A program made the translations under genes and the position numbers. A stretch of DNA of 64,000 nucleotides, from positions 372,001-436,000 of the forward strand of contig NZ_CP068439.1 in assembly GCF_016757735.1 (NCBI RefSeq). Reading direction: 5' to 3'. Shown piece by piece: positions 9,026 to 18,890 of this stretch; position 1 is the stretch's first letter; every line of letters starts with the position of its first letter. Below the pieces are notes generated by a model. It did no database searches and was not told where the DNA came from. It saw only the letters and a program-made list of their open reading frames with translations. Source of the stretch: Aequorivita iocasae (GTDB lineage: Bacteria > Bacteroidota > Bacteroidia > Flavobacteriales > Flavobacteriaceae).

Positions 9026-11230
9026 CTAGTTTTTAATATCTGCAACTTTTCCGGCCTTGATGTTGTTGAGTTTTAAATCTTCAAGCACATGGACTGCTTC
9101 TTCAATATACATATCCTTACTTAGATTTTTATGCCATCTTTTACGTTTTTCAGAAAGTGTGGTATCCTTCTTCATCAATGCGGTTTCATAGGGTAAGGAT
9201 TCAAAAGTGAGCTGGTTGTCATATTCATCAATGGCATCAAAACGTTTTGTCTCCTGCTTGCGTTGCTCGATTTCGGCACTGTAAGTTTCAAAATTTAAAT
9301 TTACTTCTTTTTCATCCCTACGGGCCTTAATCCATCGCGCATCTTCATCAATCAACTTCAACTGATCGTTTTGTGCCATTCGTTCTTTACTTTTTTGGAT
9401 GGTTTCATCATAATCTATATAACCATCCCAAACATCATATTTTGCGGCATCAATTTTATCATAAGGAAGGGGATTGTCATAATCTCTCTCGCCTACATCT
9501 ATATAGCTGTAGCGGTCTGGCATAACCACATCGCTCTTAACACCCTCCAGTTGGGTGGAACCTCCGTTTACACGATAAAATTTCTGAGAAGTGATTTTCA
9601 AGGCACCCAAATCGCCCAAATCATTTTTACGAAGCCATTGGTTCAAATCAATTACGTTTTGAACCGTACCCTTACCATAGGTTTGCTTGCTTCCTATAAT
9701 GATGGCGCGTTTGTAATCCTGCATGGCTGCAGCAAGAATTTCGGAAGCCGAAGCAGAAAGTTCGTTCACCAAAATCACCAACGGTCCGTCCCAAACAATC
9801 TCGCTATCTTTATCCTCAAGCACTTCCTTATTTCCGTTTGAAGCTACTTGCACTACGGGTCCTTTTTTGATGAAAAGCCCAGCAATATCAACCGCTGTGC
9901 GCAAAGATCCTCCACCATTGTCGCGAAGGTCCAAAACCAAACCTTCCATTCCTTGTTCTTTCAAACGAAGAATTTCCTTTTTAACGTCGGTTGCAGCATT
10001 GCGTTCTTTGTAGTTTTCCATATCAAAGTAGAACTGCGGTAGGTTGATAAGCCCGAATTTGCGATCGCCTTTATCAATCAACGACGATTTTGCGTAGGTT
10101 TCTTCAAGTTCAACTACATCGCGGGTAATCACTTTATCAGAAATAGTTCCGTCCACGTTTTTAATGGTAAGTGTAACCTTGGTGCCTTTTGGTCCTTTGA
10201 TTAATTTTACGGCATCGTCAATGCGCATGCCCACAATGCTGACCGCATCTTTTTCATCTTCTTGTTTCACTTTTAAAATTACATCGCCTACTTCTACTTT
10301 CTCACTGCGCCAGGCTGGGCCACCACTTATGATTTCAATAATAGTGATGTAATCGTTCTTTTTTTGAAGCCTAGCCCCAATACCTTCCAACTTTCCAGAC
10401 ATACGAAGATCGAACCTGTCTTTATCGGGCGGCGCAAAATAATTGGTGTGCGGATCAAACTCTTCAACTATAGTATTTAAATAGATTGAAAAATAGTCCT
10501 TGCGTTCCAAATCTTTAGTAAAATCAAAATATTCATCCAGTGAACTTTTGGTTGTCTCGCGAGCTTTCTCTTCAAGCTCTGCCATTGATTTTCGCTCAAA
10601 AGGCTCATCTGCTGAGGCACTTTTTGCAGTATTTGAAACTTCGGAAGTATCCATTTCATCCTTTTTTTCGGTAGACGAAGTAATTCCCTTTTCGCGATTC
10701 TTTTGATCTTCCACCAAATCATAATATGAAGAAAGTGTCGTAAATTTCAACTGCTGTTTCCAGCGTGCTTTTAATTCTTTTATAGAATTTGCATACGTAA
10801 GATTATCATAATCAACATTTATGGTTTCATTTAAAGAAAAATCGAATGGTTTATCGAGCACTTCCGGATAAATTTTCTTTACATCTTCCATTCTTTCATT
10901 GAAACGCTCATAAACCAAATCAAAAAACGACAAATCCTTATTCTTGAGTTGATCGTCTATTTCTGTTTTATATTTGCTGAATTCCTCAATATCTGAAGCC
11001 AGGAAATATCTCTTTAACGGGTCGAGTCCGTTGATGAAATCTTTATAGACTTCTGCTGAAAATTCGTCATTGATATCTTTAGGGTCGTAATGCCCTTTTT
11101 GAAGGACATAAGTAATAAGGTCTATAAGTAGTTTATCCTTATCGGGATCGTTAAACTCCTTGGTCGTAAAACTGCAGGAAGCCACAGAAACGAAAACCGC
11201 CAAAAACAAAACTTTAAAATTCTTTTTCAT
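9026..11230 (-). CDS. prc: Carboxy-terminal processing protease (Prc/Tsp, S41A), lipoprotein
   Basis: 734 residues from the ATG at 11230, chosen over an ATG three codons upstream because it opens a typical lipoprotein signal (MKKNFKVLFLAV... ending VASC, Cys19). The order is an N-terminal helical region, a PDZ domain (about 245-330, with GPKGTKVTLTIKNV), the S41 protease domain, and a C-terminal DUF3340-like tail. The Ser-Lys dyad is in ELSASASEILAAAMQDY (Ser) and GSKQTYGKGTVQN (Lys). Tsp trims C-termini of periplasmic proteins and controls cell-wall hydrolases. The signal places it in the periplasm, tethered to a membrane. It is transcribed alone and diverges from surE. Confidence 0.94.
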   Translation of the reverse strand: MKKNFKVLFLAVFVSVASCSFTTKEFNDPDKDKLLIDLITYVLQKGHYDPKDINDEFSAEVYKDFINGLDPLKRYFLASDIEEFSKYKTEIDDQLKNKDLSFFDLVYERFNERMEDVKKIYPEVLDKPFDFSLNETINVDYDNLTYANSIKELKARWKQQLKFTTLSSYYDLVEDQKNREKGITSSTEKKDEMDTSEVSNTAKSASADEPFERKSMAELEEKARETTKSSLDEYFDFTKDLERKDYFSIYLNTIVEEFDPHTNYFAPPDKDRFDLRMSGKLEGIGARLQKKNDYITIIEIISGGPAWRSEKVEVGDVILKVKQEDEKDAVSIVGMRIDDAVKLIKGPKGTKVTLTIKNVDGTISDKVITRDVVELEETYAKSSLIDKGDRKFGLINLPQFYFDMENYKERNAATDVKKEILRLKEQGMEGLVLDLRDNGGGSLRTAVDIAGLFIKKGPVVQVASNGNKEVLEDKDSEIVWDGPLVILVNELSASASEILAAAMQDYKRAIIIGSKQTYGKGTVQNVIDLNQWLRKNDLGDLGALKITSQKFYRVNGGSTQLEGVKSDVVMPDRYSYIDVGERDYDNPLPYDKIDAAKYDVWDGYIDYDETIQKSKERMAQNDQLKLIDEDARWIKARRDEKEVNLNFETYSAEIEQRKQETKRFDAIDEYDNQLTFESLPYETALMKKDTTLSEKRKRWHKNLSKDMYIEEAVHVLEDLKLNNIKAGKVADIKN

Positions 11231-11387
11231 TATCCGCATAGTCGTGGTATTATTTTATGAGTGCCTAAATTATATAAAAAACTGTGCCATTAAAGTATAT
11301 TGGTACTAATTTTTTGTTAAACAGTTTTTTTCGGTCCTAAATCCAGAATTCTGTTTCCGAAGGCTGTCGGGACAGCATTAATAAATG

Positions 11388-11395
11388 TATTTTTG
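11388..11395 (+). promoter_or_regulatory. Candidate -7 element (TAttTTTG) upstream of surE
   Basis: TATTTTTG matches TAnnTTTG and lies 24 bases before the surE ATG, a plausible leader length. The -33 region has no clear TTTG. Confidence 0.4.
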
Positions 11396-11418
11396 TTTTT
11401 CAAAATTTAAAAGATTTT

Positions 11419-12195
11419 ATGTCCAAAAAAAGACCACTGATATTAGTAACCAATGACGATGGCATCAACGCGCCTGGTATCCGTACCTTAATTGATGTAA
11501 TGAATACATTGGGAGACGTTATGGTAGTTGCACCAGATTCGCCCCAAAGCGGAATGGGTCACGCCATAACTATTAACGATACATTGTACTGCAATAGTAT
11601 AAACGTAGTGAATGGTGATCCACACAAAGAGTACAGTTGCAGCGGAACGCCCGTAGACTGTGTAAAAATAGCTGTGAACGAAATTTTAAAACGAAAGCCC
11701 GATCTTTGTGTTAGCGGTATAAACCACGGAAGTAATTCATCCATCAACGTAATTTACAGCGGAACAATGAGTGCCGCTGTGGAAGCGGGAACGCTGGGTA
11801 TTCCATCCATCGGGTTTTCACTTTTGGATTATTCAATGGAGGCAGATTTCGGACCCGCAAAAAAGTTTGTAAAAGCCATTGCTCAGCAAACCATAAAAAA
11901 TGGCCTGCCAAAGGGCGTGGTGCTTAATGTGAACATCCCAAAATTAAATGCTTCAGAAATTAAGGGTATTAAAGTGTGCCGCCAAGCCAACGCCCATTGG
12001 GAAGAAAAATTTGATAAAAGAACCAATCCACTGGGTCGTGATTATTATTGGCTAACTGGCGAATTTGTAAACGAGGACAAAGGTGAAGATACCGATGAAT
12101 GGGCGCTCCACAATGGTTTTGTGTCCGTGGTTCCGGTACAGTTTGACCTAACGGCACACCACGCGATGAAAGAACTTAATACCTGGGATTTCTAA
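11419..12195 (+). CDS. surE: 5'/3'-nucleotidase SurE
   Basis: 258 residues, the normal length. The metal-binding N-terminus ILVTNDDGINAPGI with its Asp-Asp pair, the VAPDSPQSGMGHAIT segment and the CVSGINHGSNSSINVIYSGT stretch are all characteristic. SurE is a divalent-metal nucleoside monophosphate phosphatase acting on 5'- and 3'-nucleotides in the cytoplasm and has been linked to stationary-phase survival. It is followed after 10 bases by a small membrane protein gene, with coaD shortly after. Confidence 0.96.
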   Translation: MSKKRPLILVTNDDGINAPGIRTLIDVMNTLGDVMVVAPDSPQSGMGHAITINDTLYCNSINVVNGDPHKEYSCSGTPVDCVKIAVNEILKRKPDLCVSGINHGSNSSINVIYSGTMSAAVEAGTLGIPSIGFSLLDYSMEADFGPAKKFVKAIAQQTIKNGLPKGVVLNVNIPKLNASEIKGIKVCRQANAHWEEKFDKRTNPLGRDYYWLTGEFVNEDKGEDTDEWALHNGFVSVVPVQFDLTAHHAMKELNTWDF

Positions 12196-12205
12196 AAAGA
12201 ATAAA

Positions 12206-12493
12206 ATGAAACCACACATTAAAGAAGTTCTTATTGGTTTAGTAATCGGTTTGCTCGCAAATATGGCGGGCACCTATCTATACATTTTCTTTTTTTCTGA
12301 ACTTAGCCTGGAGTCAACATTACAGGCAGCACTGGAAAATGATTTTCTGGGAAGCTTGATTGCATTGGGCGCAATTTTAAATTTAATTGTATTTTTTATT
12401 CTTTTAAAAAAGAATCAATACTACCGTGCACGTGGTGTGGTTTTAGCTACCGTTATCGCCGCGCTTGCTATTTTGATTTCGAAATTTTTCTGA
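12206..12493 (+). CDS. Small three-span membrane protein of unknown function
   Basis: 95 residues with three hydrophobic segments (about 8-28, 45-65 and 75-93), separated by an acidic loop and a basic KKNQYYRARG loop. I do not recognise a named domain. It starts 10 bases after surE, on the same strand, and is likely co-transcribed with it. No signal peptide is apparent; it should be an inner-membrane protein. Confidence 0.75.
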   Translation: MKPHIKEVLIGLVIGLLANMAGTYLYIFFFSELSLESTLQAALENDFLGSLIALGAILNLIVFFILLKKNQYYRARGVVLATVIAALAILISKFF

Positions 12494-12548
12494 AAAGAAA
12501 ATTGTTTTAATATTAAGTCATTAACTTAGTAACCAAATATCATTAAAA

Positions 12549-12986
12549 ATGAAGCGCGCAGTTTTTCCCGGAACTTTTGACCCCATAACCCTTGGGCACG
12601 TAGATATTATAAAACGTGCGCTGCCGCTTTTTGATGAATTGATTATTGCCATTGGCGTGAATGCCGATAAAAAAACCATGTTTTCCTTGGAAGAGCGAAT
12701 CCAATTTATAAAAAACACGTTTGGTGATAATTCCAAAATTAAAGTAAAAAGTTATACAGGACTTACGGCAAATTTCTGCAAAAATGAAAAAGCACAATTT
12801 ATTGTTCGTGGGCTTCGCAACAGTATCGACTTTGCCTATGAACAGTCTATCGCACAAGCCAATGCAAAGGTTAACGGAGTAGATAGTATCTTTTTAATCT
12901 GCAGCCCGGAGTTTTCACATATTTCTTCTTCAATTGTTAGGGATATCGCAAGGCATGGGGGTGATTATCAAGACTTAATACCCTAA
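12549..12986 (+). CDS. coaD: Phosphopantetheine adenylyltransferase
   Basis: 145 residues. The nucleotidyltransferase fold is shown by AVFPGTFDPITLGHVDII, containing the TxGH motif that binds ATP, the substrate-binding FIVRGLRNSIDFAYE segment, and the ISSSIVRDIARHGGD motif near the C-terminus. CoaD catalyses the penultimate step of coenzyme A synthesis, 4'-phosphopantetheine to dephospho-CoA. It is slightly shorter at the C-terminus than most homologues (about 150-160 residues), but the missing part is the variable last helix, so the protein should be functional. Confidence 0.95.
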   Translation: MKRAVFPGTFDPITLGHVDIIKRALPLFDELIIAIGVNADKKTMFSLEERIQFIKNTFGDNSKIKVKSYTGLTANFCKNEKAQFIVRGLRNSIDFAYEQSIAQANAKVNGVDSIFLICSPEFSHISSSIVRDIARHGGDYQDLIP

Positions 12987-13013
12987 AAAAATTTAATTTC
13001 AGCGAATAATTCC

Positions 13014-13021
13014 TATCTTTA
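13014..13021 (+). promoter_or_regulatory. Candidate -7 element (TAtcTTTa)
   Basis: TATCTTTA, one base off TAnnTTTG, is 36 bases before the ATG of the next gene in the 71-base gap after coaD. It is preceded by AT-rich sequence with no exact -33 TTTG. Confidence 0.3.
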
Positions 13022-13057
13022 TGAGAACTAATTTTAACCAAATAAAGTTTTCAAGTT

Positions 13058-14152
13058 ATGGGGCAGGAAAACACTTCACAAGAAAAAGAAAAAAGATCAT
13101 CCATCTTAGATTCCGTCAGTAATTGGATTAAACTTGTAGCATTAATTGTTTTGGTAATGGAAGCTATTTTATTGCTCGCCATGACTCTCACTCCTGCTTC
13201 GGAACCTATATTTACCCTCTATCCTATCTTGATGCTCCTTTTGGCATTGGCTGTTTTGGCAGCACTATTTATGGATAGATTTCAGCACCGGAAGTCTGAT
13301 ATCGAAAAAATAAAAGCCACCACCGAGCTTCAACGAGTGCAGCAAACTGTTAAAGTGGATACTATGGAAATATCAGTAGATCCCGAAAAAAGCACTACCA
13401 AAGAACTGGAAACAGGGCTAAATATGTTTACAGATAATATGCTGCAGTTTTCTTTTAAAAAACCAGTTGGCGATGGATGGCATGCTCCAAAATTTATAAA
13501 ATATGCAGATTTTGTTCGTAGCACTTACTTTACAAATCTTCCGGATAACCAACTGGAAGAATTGATTACAGCAAATTCTCCCTACGGAAAACTATTTTTC
13601 AACGCAAAGATAGTATCAGTAGTTTTTGGGGAGCCTAAGGCTATTGAAATGGACGAAAATACATCTACCGAAAGCATTGAGGAATACTTGGTGAATATGG
13701 TAGAAAAGTTCAAAAAAGAAGGAACCGAAGTTTCCGAAGAAGAAATAAAAGACGCACGTGTAAAACTGAACCAAACCGAAAATGTATCAAAAATTGGTTT
13801 TGCGGTCGATTTCAAAATAATGGCGATGGATAAAAACGATATAGACACTCCTTTTCTGGACAGTAGCCTGCCCAATTTATTTCTCAATTTTGGATCGATT
13901 ATCAAAGAGCCCATTGATTCCCTCAAAACCGACGAGAACTCCCTTCTCTGGACCACAAAAAACAAGTTAAAAAATGTAACCTTAGATGGCGAACCCTATG
14001 CCAGTTTCAGTATATACCGTCTTTACAGGCTATTGAAAAACGACGATTATATCTACTTCTGTTCTGCGCAATGGTCACCACAAATTGAAGGCGCCCATTT
14101 TGCCTGGGATAGTCTCAAAAAATCGTTTGAGTCCTTCAAAATATTGAAATAA
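13058..14152 (+). CDS. Hypothetical protein with two N-terminal membrane spans
   Basis: 364 residues. Two hydrophobic helices (about 25-45 and 52-70) are followed by a basic stretch (DRFQHRKSDIEKIKATTE) and a soluble domain of about 270 residues, acidic in the middle. By the positive-inside rule the large domain is probably cytoplasmic. I do not recognise the family and see no catalytic motif. The gene stands alone between coaD and the convergent rpsT, with a hairpin terminator just after its stop. Confidence 0.75.
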   Translation: MGQENTSQEKEKRSSILDSVSNWIKLVALIVLVMEAILLLAMTLTPASEPIFTLYPILMLLLALAVLAALFMDRFQHRKSDIEKIKATTELQRVQQTVKVDTMEISVDPEKSTTKELETGLNMFTDNMLQFSFKKPVGDGWHAPKFIKYADFVRSTYFTNLPDNQLEELITANSPYGKLFFNAKIVSVVFGEPKAIEMDENTSTESIEEYLVNMVEKFKKEGTEVSEEEIKDARVKLNQTENVSKIGFAVDFKIMAMDKNDIDTPFLDSSLPNLFLNFGSIIKEPIDSLKTDENSLLWTTKNKLKNVTLDGEPYASFSIYRLYRLLKNDDYIYFCSAQWSPQIEGAHFAWDSLKKSFESFKILK

Positions 14153-14184
14153 AAAACCCTCTCAGTTTCCTGAAAGGGTTTTTA
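14152..14184. terminator. Bidirectional hairpin terminator
   Basis: An inverted repeat (aaaaaCCCT...AGGGttttt with a CTCAG/CTGA upper stem, one mismatch and loop tttc) begins right after the stop at 14152. The A-run on one side and T-run on the other suit termination of both the upstream gene and the convergent rpsT. Confidence 0.7.
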
Positions 14185-14205
14185 AATTTTTTTATTAAAA
14201 AGAAA

Positions 14206-14457
14206 TTATAGTGCAGCTACGTGCTTAGCCATGTTCGATTTTAAATTGGAAGCTTTATTCGAATGAATAATATTTTTCTTCGCCAATTTGTCGATCATAG
14301 AAACAACGCTTGGAAACATAGCCTCAGCTTCTTTCTTATCAGAAAGCTCTTGAAACTTCTTCATGGCGTTACGGGCAGTTTTGTGCTGGTAACGGTTACG
14401 CAAGCGCTTTGCCTCGTTGCTTCTTATTCTCTTTAATGCTGACTTGTGATTTGCCAT
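14206..14457 (-). CDS. rpsT: Small ribosomal subunit protein bS20
   Basis: 83 residues, very basic, with the typical bS20 start MANHKSALKRIRSNEAKRLR, followed by NRYQHKTARNAMKKF and the C-terminal helix with HSNKASNLKSNMAKHV. bS20 binds 16S rRNA early in 30S assembly. The gene lies 27 bases downstream of tRNA-Glu on the same strand, so the two may share a transcript that is cleaved by tRNA processing. Confidence 0.96.
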   Translation of the reverse strand: MANHKSALKRIRSNEAKRLRNRYQHKTARNAMKKFQELSDKKEAEAMFPSVVSMIDKLAKKNIIHSNKASNLKSNMAKHVAAL

Positions 14458-14484
14458 TGTGTTTTTCTTAAATTCTAATTTTTG

Positions 14485-14556
14485 TAGTCCGTAGGGGAAT
14501 CGAACCCCTGTTACCAGGATGAAAACCTGGCGTCCTAACCCCTAGACGAACGGACC
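14485..14556 (-). tRNA. tRNA-Glu (anticodon UUC)
   Basis: On the minus strand the sequence folds into a full cloverleaf of 72 bases. The acceptor stem is GGTCCGT/ACGGACT with a G-U first pair, the D arm is GTCTAGGGGTTAGGAC, and the anticodon stem-loop is CCAGG-TTTTCAT-CCTGG giving anticodon TTC. The T arm is AGGGG-TTCGATT-CCCCT. The discriminator base is A, and CCA is not encoded. It sits between proS and rpsT, all on the minus strand. Confidence 0.96.
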
Positions 14557-14637
14557 ATTTTTTATTTTCAAATGCGGATGCAAAAATACAACAATTTTTG
14601 AATGGCGCAAATCCTAAATAACTTTTTTCAAAAAAAA

Positions 14638-16113
14638 TTAATATGCCTTTGCGAAAAGTACTTTTCTTTCGGATGGCTTACCAGTAACAATGCACGTTCC
14701 CGAGGTACTATCACCTTCCAAAGGAATACATCTAATGGTCGCTTTTGTTTCATTTTTAATTCGCTCCTCGGTTTCGGAAGTGCCATCCCAATGGGCCAGC
14801 ACAAAGCCTCCTTTTTCATTTAAAACGGACTTAAATTCTTCATACGAAGCAACTTCAGTAGTATGCTCAGTTCTATATGAAGCCGCTTTTTGAAAAAGAT
14901 TTTCCTGAATTTCATCCATTAAAGAAATTACTTTATCTACAACATTTTCATTGGCTATAAACTCTTTTTGTAGCGTGTCTCTTCGCGCAAGTTCCACAGT
15001 CCCTTTTTCCACATCTTTTGGACCAATGGCTATACGGACAGGAACACCTTTCAACTCGTATTCATTAAATTTCCATCCCGGTTTGTGCGTATCACGATTG
15101 TCATATTTAACACGAATTCCTTTGGACCGCAATTTCTTCATCAAATCTAATGCAACTTCATTTACGGCATCAAATTCTTCATCTTTTCTGTAAATAGGCA
15201 CAATCACCACTTGATCTGGTGCTAAATTTGGAGGCAGCACCAAACCGTTATCATCACTGTGGGTCATAACCAAAGCACCCATCAATCGTGTAGACACTCC
15301 CCACGAGGTTGCCCAGACATAATCCAATGAACCATCTTGGGCCGCAAATTTCACATCAAATGCCTTCGCAAAATTCTGACCCAAAAAGTGTGAAGTGCCA
15401 GCCTGCAATGCTTTTCCGTCTTGCATTAAGGCCTCAATACAGTAAGTTTCAAGGGCGCCGGCAAAGCGCTCGCTCTCGGTCTTTGTTCCTTTTACAACTG
15501 GAATGGCCATATAATTTTCGGCAAATTCAGCATACACATTCATCATTTGTTCCGCTTCGGCTATGGCTTCATCTTTGGTGGCGTGCGCAGTGTGGCCTTC
15601 CTGCCAAAGAAATTCTGCGGTGCGTAAAAACAGACGCGTACGCATTTCCCAACGCACTACGTTTGCCCATTGGTTTATTAAAAGCGGTAAATCTCGATAA
15701 GACTGTATCCATTTTCGGTAGGTATCCCAAATAATTGTTTCTGAAGTGGGACGCACAATAAGTTCTTCTTCCAGTTTTGCGTCAGGATCAACAATTATCC
15801 CACTTCCATCTTCGGCATTTTTTAATCTATAGTGAGTAACAACGGCACATTCCTTTGCAAAACCATCCACATGGCTCGCTTCCTTACTGAAGTATGATTT
15901 TGGAATAAAGAGTGGGAAATAAGCATTTTGATGGCCAGTTTCCTTAAACATTCTATCCAATTCTGCCTGCATACGCTCCCAAATGGCATATCCGTAAGGT
16001 TTTATAACCATACAACCACGAACTCCTGAGTTTTCGGCAAGGTCTGCCTTGATTACCAGCTCATTGTACCACTTGGAATAATCTTCTGCTCTTGTTGTTA
16101 AATTCTTTGCCAT
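14638..16113 (-). CDS. proS: Prolyl-tRNA synthetase (short, eukaryote/archaeal-like type)
   Basis: 491 residues. This is the shorter ProRS type without the editing insertion of the E. coli form. Class II motifs are seen in the N-terminal half: [16 protein letters not shown] (motif 1 region), [20 protein letters not shown] (motif 2) and [19 protein letters not shown] (motif 3). An anticodon-binding domain follows from about residue 290 (VVIVPIYRK...), and the C-terminus ends in Tyr as expected for this type. It charges tRNA-Pro in the cytoplasm. It starts a minus-strand series with tRNA-Glu and rpsT. No Cys4 zinc site is evident in the C-terminal domain. Confidence 0.96.
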   Translation of the reverse strand: MAKNLTTRAEDYSKWYNELVIKADLAENSGVRGCMVIKPYGYAIWERMQAELDRMFKETGHQNAYFPLFIPKSYFSKEASHVDGFAKECAVVTHYRLKNAEDGSGIIVDPDAKLEEELIVRPTSETIIWDTYRKWIQSYRDLPLLINQWANVVRWEMRTRLFLRTAEFLWQEGHTAHATKDEAIAEAEQMMNVYAEFAENYMAIPVVKGTKTESERFAGALETYCIEALMQDGKALQAGTSHFLGQNFAKAFDVKFAAQDGSLDYVWATSWGVSTRLMGALVMTHSDDNGLVLPPNLAPDQVVIVPIYRKDEEFDAVNEVALDLMKKLRSKGIRVKYDNRDTHKPGWKFNEYELKGVPVRIAIGPKDVEKGTVELARRDTLQKEFIANENVVDKVISLMDEIQENLFQKAASYRTEHTTEVASYEEFKSVLNEKGGFVLAHWDGTSETEERIKNETKATIRCIPLEGDSTSGTCIVTGKPSERKVLFAKAY

Positions 16114-16215
16114 AGCCCGGTTTTTGGCACAAATGTTGTGTCTATGTTAAATGATTAGTTATTGTCCACAAAACTACTTATTTTTATGAAGTCCAACAAT
16201 AAAATTACCACAGAT

Positions 16216-17244
16216 ATGTCCTTTCAAAATATAAATATTAAACGTTTCAAGCCTTTAGCAATTATAGGCCTTTTCGCCTTTTTGTTAACTTCCTGTGGAA
16301 CACATAATAGTGGATACAATCAAAATGACGGCATTTATTCTTCTGGCAATAATTCTAATTCTGAAGAAGAATACACAGAAGAAGAGGTTTCAAACGAAAA
16401 AGCAAATTATTACCAACAATATTTCCGAAGCAAATCTGATGCATATTCCGACCTCCCAGAAAAAGGAGCAATTTTTACAGATATTGAAGCCTATTCCACT
16501 TCCGAACGATTAGATGAAGAAGGAAATATTATTATTGAGGAAAATTACGACTATGCGGAAGATGGTTACGGCCCTTGGGGTAGTAATGGAGAGGAAATAA
16601 CAGTAAACATCTATAACACTGGAGGCTTCGGCTATGGATATGGATTTTACCACAGGCCTTATTGGTACGGCGCATACTGGGGCGTTAATTGGGGCTATCC
16701 CTATTATGGATATTATAATCCCTATTGGGGAATCAGCTATGGATGGGGTTATCCTTACTATGGTTATGGCTACGGCTATGGATATCCTTATTACGGTTAT
16801 GGATATTATAACCCCCATTATTATAACTCTCACTACGATCATGTATCTTACAATCGTGGCAGAAGAAATACAGATTATACAAGAACCAACACACGCGGAA
16901 GGTCAAATAACGTTTCAACACGTAACTCCTATAGCAGGTCAGAATTATCAAGACGTGTAAATAGAAACAATGTACGTGCAAACAATACAACTACCCGAAC
17001 CACGCGAAGCAATGTTAGAACCACTCGATCCAATTCTAATGTAATAAGAAATACACGTTCAGGTTCAACACGCAACAATAGCTATTCGCAGCCTACACGA
17101 AGCAATTCCCGCAGCACACGCAATAGCAATTATTCTACACCAACCCGAAGTAGCTCATCCGGTTCCGTTAGAAGTTCTAGTAGCGGAAGTAGAGGAAGCA
17201 GTAGCGGCAGTAGAAGCGGCGGCGGAAGAGGTGGTCGCGGTTAA
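16216..17244 (+). CDS. Lipoprotein with Tyr/Gly-rich and Arg/Ser-rich low-complexity regions
   Basis: 342 residues from the ATG at 16216, chosen because it gives a standard lipoprotein signal ending LLTSC (Cys27). Starts at 16186 (ATG) and 16162 (TTG) would only lengthen the n-region. The mature part has an acidic Ser/Glu segment (about 35-60), then about 70 residues dominated by Tyr, Gly, Pro and Trp (repeats such as YGYGYPYYGYGYY), and then an Arg/Ser/Thr/Asn-rich tail ending in RSGGGRGGRG. No enzymatic domain is visible. The composition suggests a flexible, sticky surface protein; adhesive or matrix roles are inference only. Confidence 0.8.
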   Translation: MSFQNINIKRFKPLAIIGLFAFLLTSCGTHNSGYNQNDGIYSSGNNSNSEEEYTEEEVSNEKANYYQQYFRSKSDAYSDLPEKGAIFTDIEAYSTSERLDEEGNIIIEENYDYAEDGYGPWGSNGEEITVNIYNTGGFGYGYGFYHRPYWYGAYWGVNWGYPYYGYYNPYWGISYGWGYPYYGYGYGYGYPYYGYGYYNPHYYNSHYDHVSYNRGRRNTDYTRTNTRGRSNNVSTRNSYSRSELSRRVNRNNVRANNTTTRTTRSNVRTTRSNSNVIRNTRSGSTRNNSYSQPTRSNSRSTRNSNYSTPTRSSSSGSVRSSSSGSRGSSSGSRSGGGRGGRG

Positions 17245-17279
17245 ACTAATTCCCAAAATTATTTACAAGTTTTTAGACT

Positions 17280-18809
17280 ATGAATAAGATACTTTTCTTC
17301 ATTATAGCTGTATTAACATTGTCTGCTCTAAGCGCCCAAAACACAACAGACGGTCTAAGATACAGTACAGAACAAAATATAGGAACAGCTCGATTTACTG
17401 GACTTAGTGGAGCTATGGGTTCTTTGGGCGGTGACTTTTCAGCTATTAATGTCAATCCAGCGGGAGGTGCGGTTTTTTTGAATTCAAACTTGATGTTTTC
17501 TACAAATCTATTTGATGTAGAAAACGAAGCCAACTATTTTGGGAATTCTGAGAAAAGCATAACTGATGATATTAATTTTAATCAATTGGGCGGTATTTTT
17601 GTAATCAATAATTCAAATGGGGATGCGGCTTTCAGAAAGTTCACTATTGGCGTCAATTATGATGTTACCAAAAATTTTGAAAATGAAATGTATATTGCCG
17701 GTACCGGAAATACATCTATTGGGAGCTTCTTTTTGGAACAAGCCCAAGGCATTCCTTTAAATCTTTTGCAGTTACAATCTGGGGAAACCATTTCAAGCCT
17801 TTACAGATATTTAGGCGAAACTGAAGGTACAACTGCCCAAAATGCATTTTTAGGCTATCAAGCTTTTCTTTTTGACCCTTTGGAACCCAATGATTTGTCA
17901 AACGTTTCCTATACTTCAAATATTGCAGCTGGTAATTTTAACCAAGAATACCTTTATCTTTCACAAGGTTATAACAGCAAATTCTCTATAAACCTGGCCA
18001 CTCAGGTGGACAATAACCTATTTTTTGGGGTAAACATTAATACGTATACTATAGATTTTGACCAAAGTTCATTTCTTCTCGAAACCAATAACAACGCCGG
18101 TTCTACAGTAAACAGGGTTGGTTTTGAAAATAACTTATCTGTTAATGGAGCAGGAGTTTCCGCGCAGATTGGCGCTATTGCGAAGGTTGCTGAAAATTTT
18201 CGCCTCGGGCTAAGTTTTGATAGCCCTACGTGGTATCAAATTTCTGAAGAAACTACCCAATATCTTGAAAGCCGACGTCTTTTTGAAGGACAAGCAATCA
18301 CCGAAATAGTAAACCCAAGAGTAATCAATGTTTATGAAGACTATACTTTGAGAACCCCCGCAAAAGTAACCGCCAGTGCGGCATACGTTTTTGGTCAAAA
18401 TGGGTTAATAAGTTTTGACTATTCATATAAGGATTATAGCACTATAGATTTTAGCCCTGACCAGGATTATTTTGACCCTTTTTTCAGCGACCTTAATAAC
18501 ACTATAGAAAATACCTTGACCGGGGCAGCTTCTTATAAGGCGGGTGCAGAATATCGTATAAATCAATTGAGCCTTAGGGGTGGTTTTCATTATGAGGAAA
18601 CTCCTTATAAAAATAGTGAAATATTAGGTGAACTTATTGGATTTTCAGTAGGTGCAGGATACAATTTTGGTCGTTACACCTGTGATATTGCATACTCAAG
18701 AGCGGAGCAGGAAAGAAGCCAACAGCTTTATTCCGTAGGGTTAACTGATGCGGCTAATATAAATACCATATATAGTAATTTGGTGTTCTCCCTTGGTTAC
18801 CATTTTTAA
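17280..18809 (+). CDS. Outer-membrane beta-barrel protein, OmpP1/FadL-like
   Basis: 509 residues. A signal peptide ends in LSAQN (about residue 20). The mature N-terminus has the typical FadL/OmpP1 stretch GTARFTGLSGAMGSLGGD, followed by INVNPAG, and the rest alternates as amphipathic beta strands, ending in an aromatic residue (LGYHF) as barrel proteins do. In Flavobacteriaceae such proteins are annotated as hemin receptors or transport proteins; the actual substrate is unknown, with long-chain hydrophobic compounds the best-known case. It follows the Tyr-rich lipoprotein by 35 bases on the same strand, so the two may be co-expressed at the cell surface. Confidence 0.87.
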   Translation: MNKILFFIIAVLTLSALSAQNTTDGLRYSTEQNIGTARFTGLSGAMGSLGGDFSAINVNPAGGAVFLNSNLMFSTNLFDVENEANYFGNSEKSITDDINFNQLGGIFVINNSNGDAAFRKFTIGVNYDVTKNFENEMYIAGTGNTSIGSFFLEQAQGIPLNLLQLQSGETISSLYRYLGETEGTTAQNAFLGYQAFLFDPLEPNDLSNVSYTSNIAAGNFNQEYLYLSQGYNSKFSINLATQVDNNLFFGVNINTYTIDFDQSSFLLETNNNAGSTVNRVGFENNLSVNGAGVSAQIGAIAKVAENFRLGLSFDSPTWYQISEETTQYLESRRLFEGQAITEIVNPRVINVYEDYTLRTPAKVTASAAYVFGQNGLISFDYSYKDYSTIDFSPDQDYFDPFFSDLNNTIENTLTGAASYKAGAEYRINQLSLRGGFHYEETPYKNSEILGELIGFSVGAGYNFGRYTCDIAYSRAEQERSQQLYSVGLTDAANINTIYSNLVFSLGYHF

Positions 18810-18890
18810 TTTACTCCAAAACTTATTTTTTTGAACAATTGAAAATTGCACAAAAACTCCTGCAATTTTCACTACCAAAATGCTATTGCG

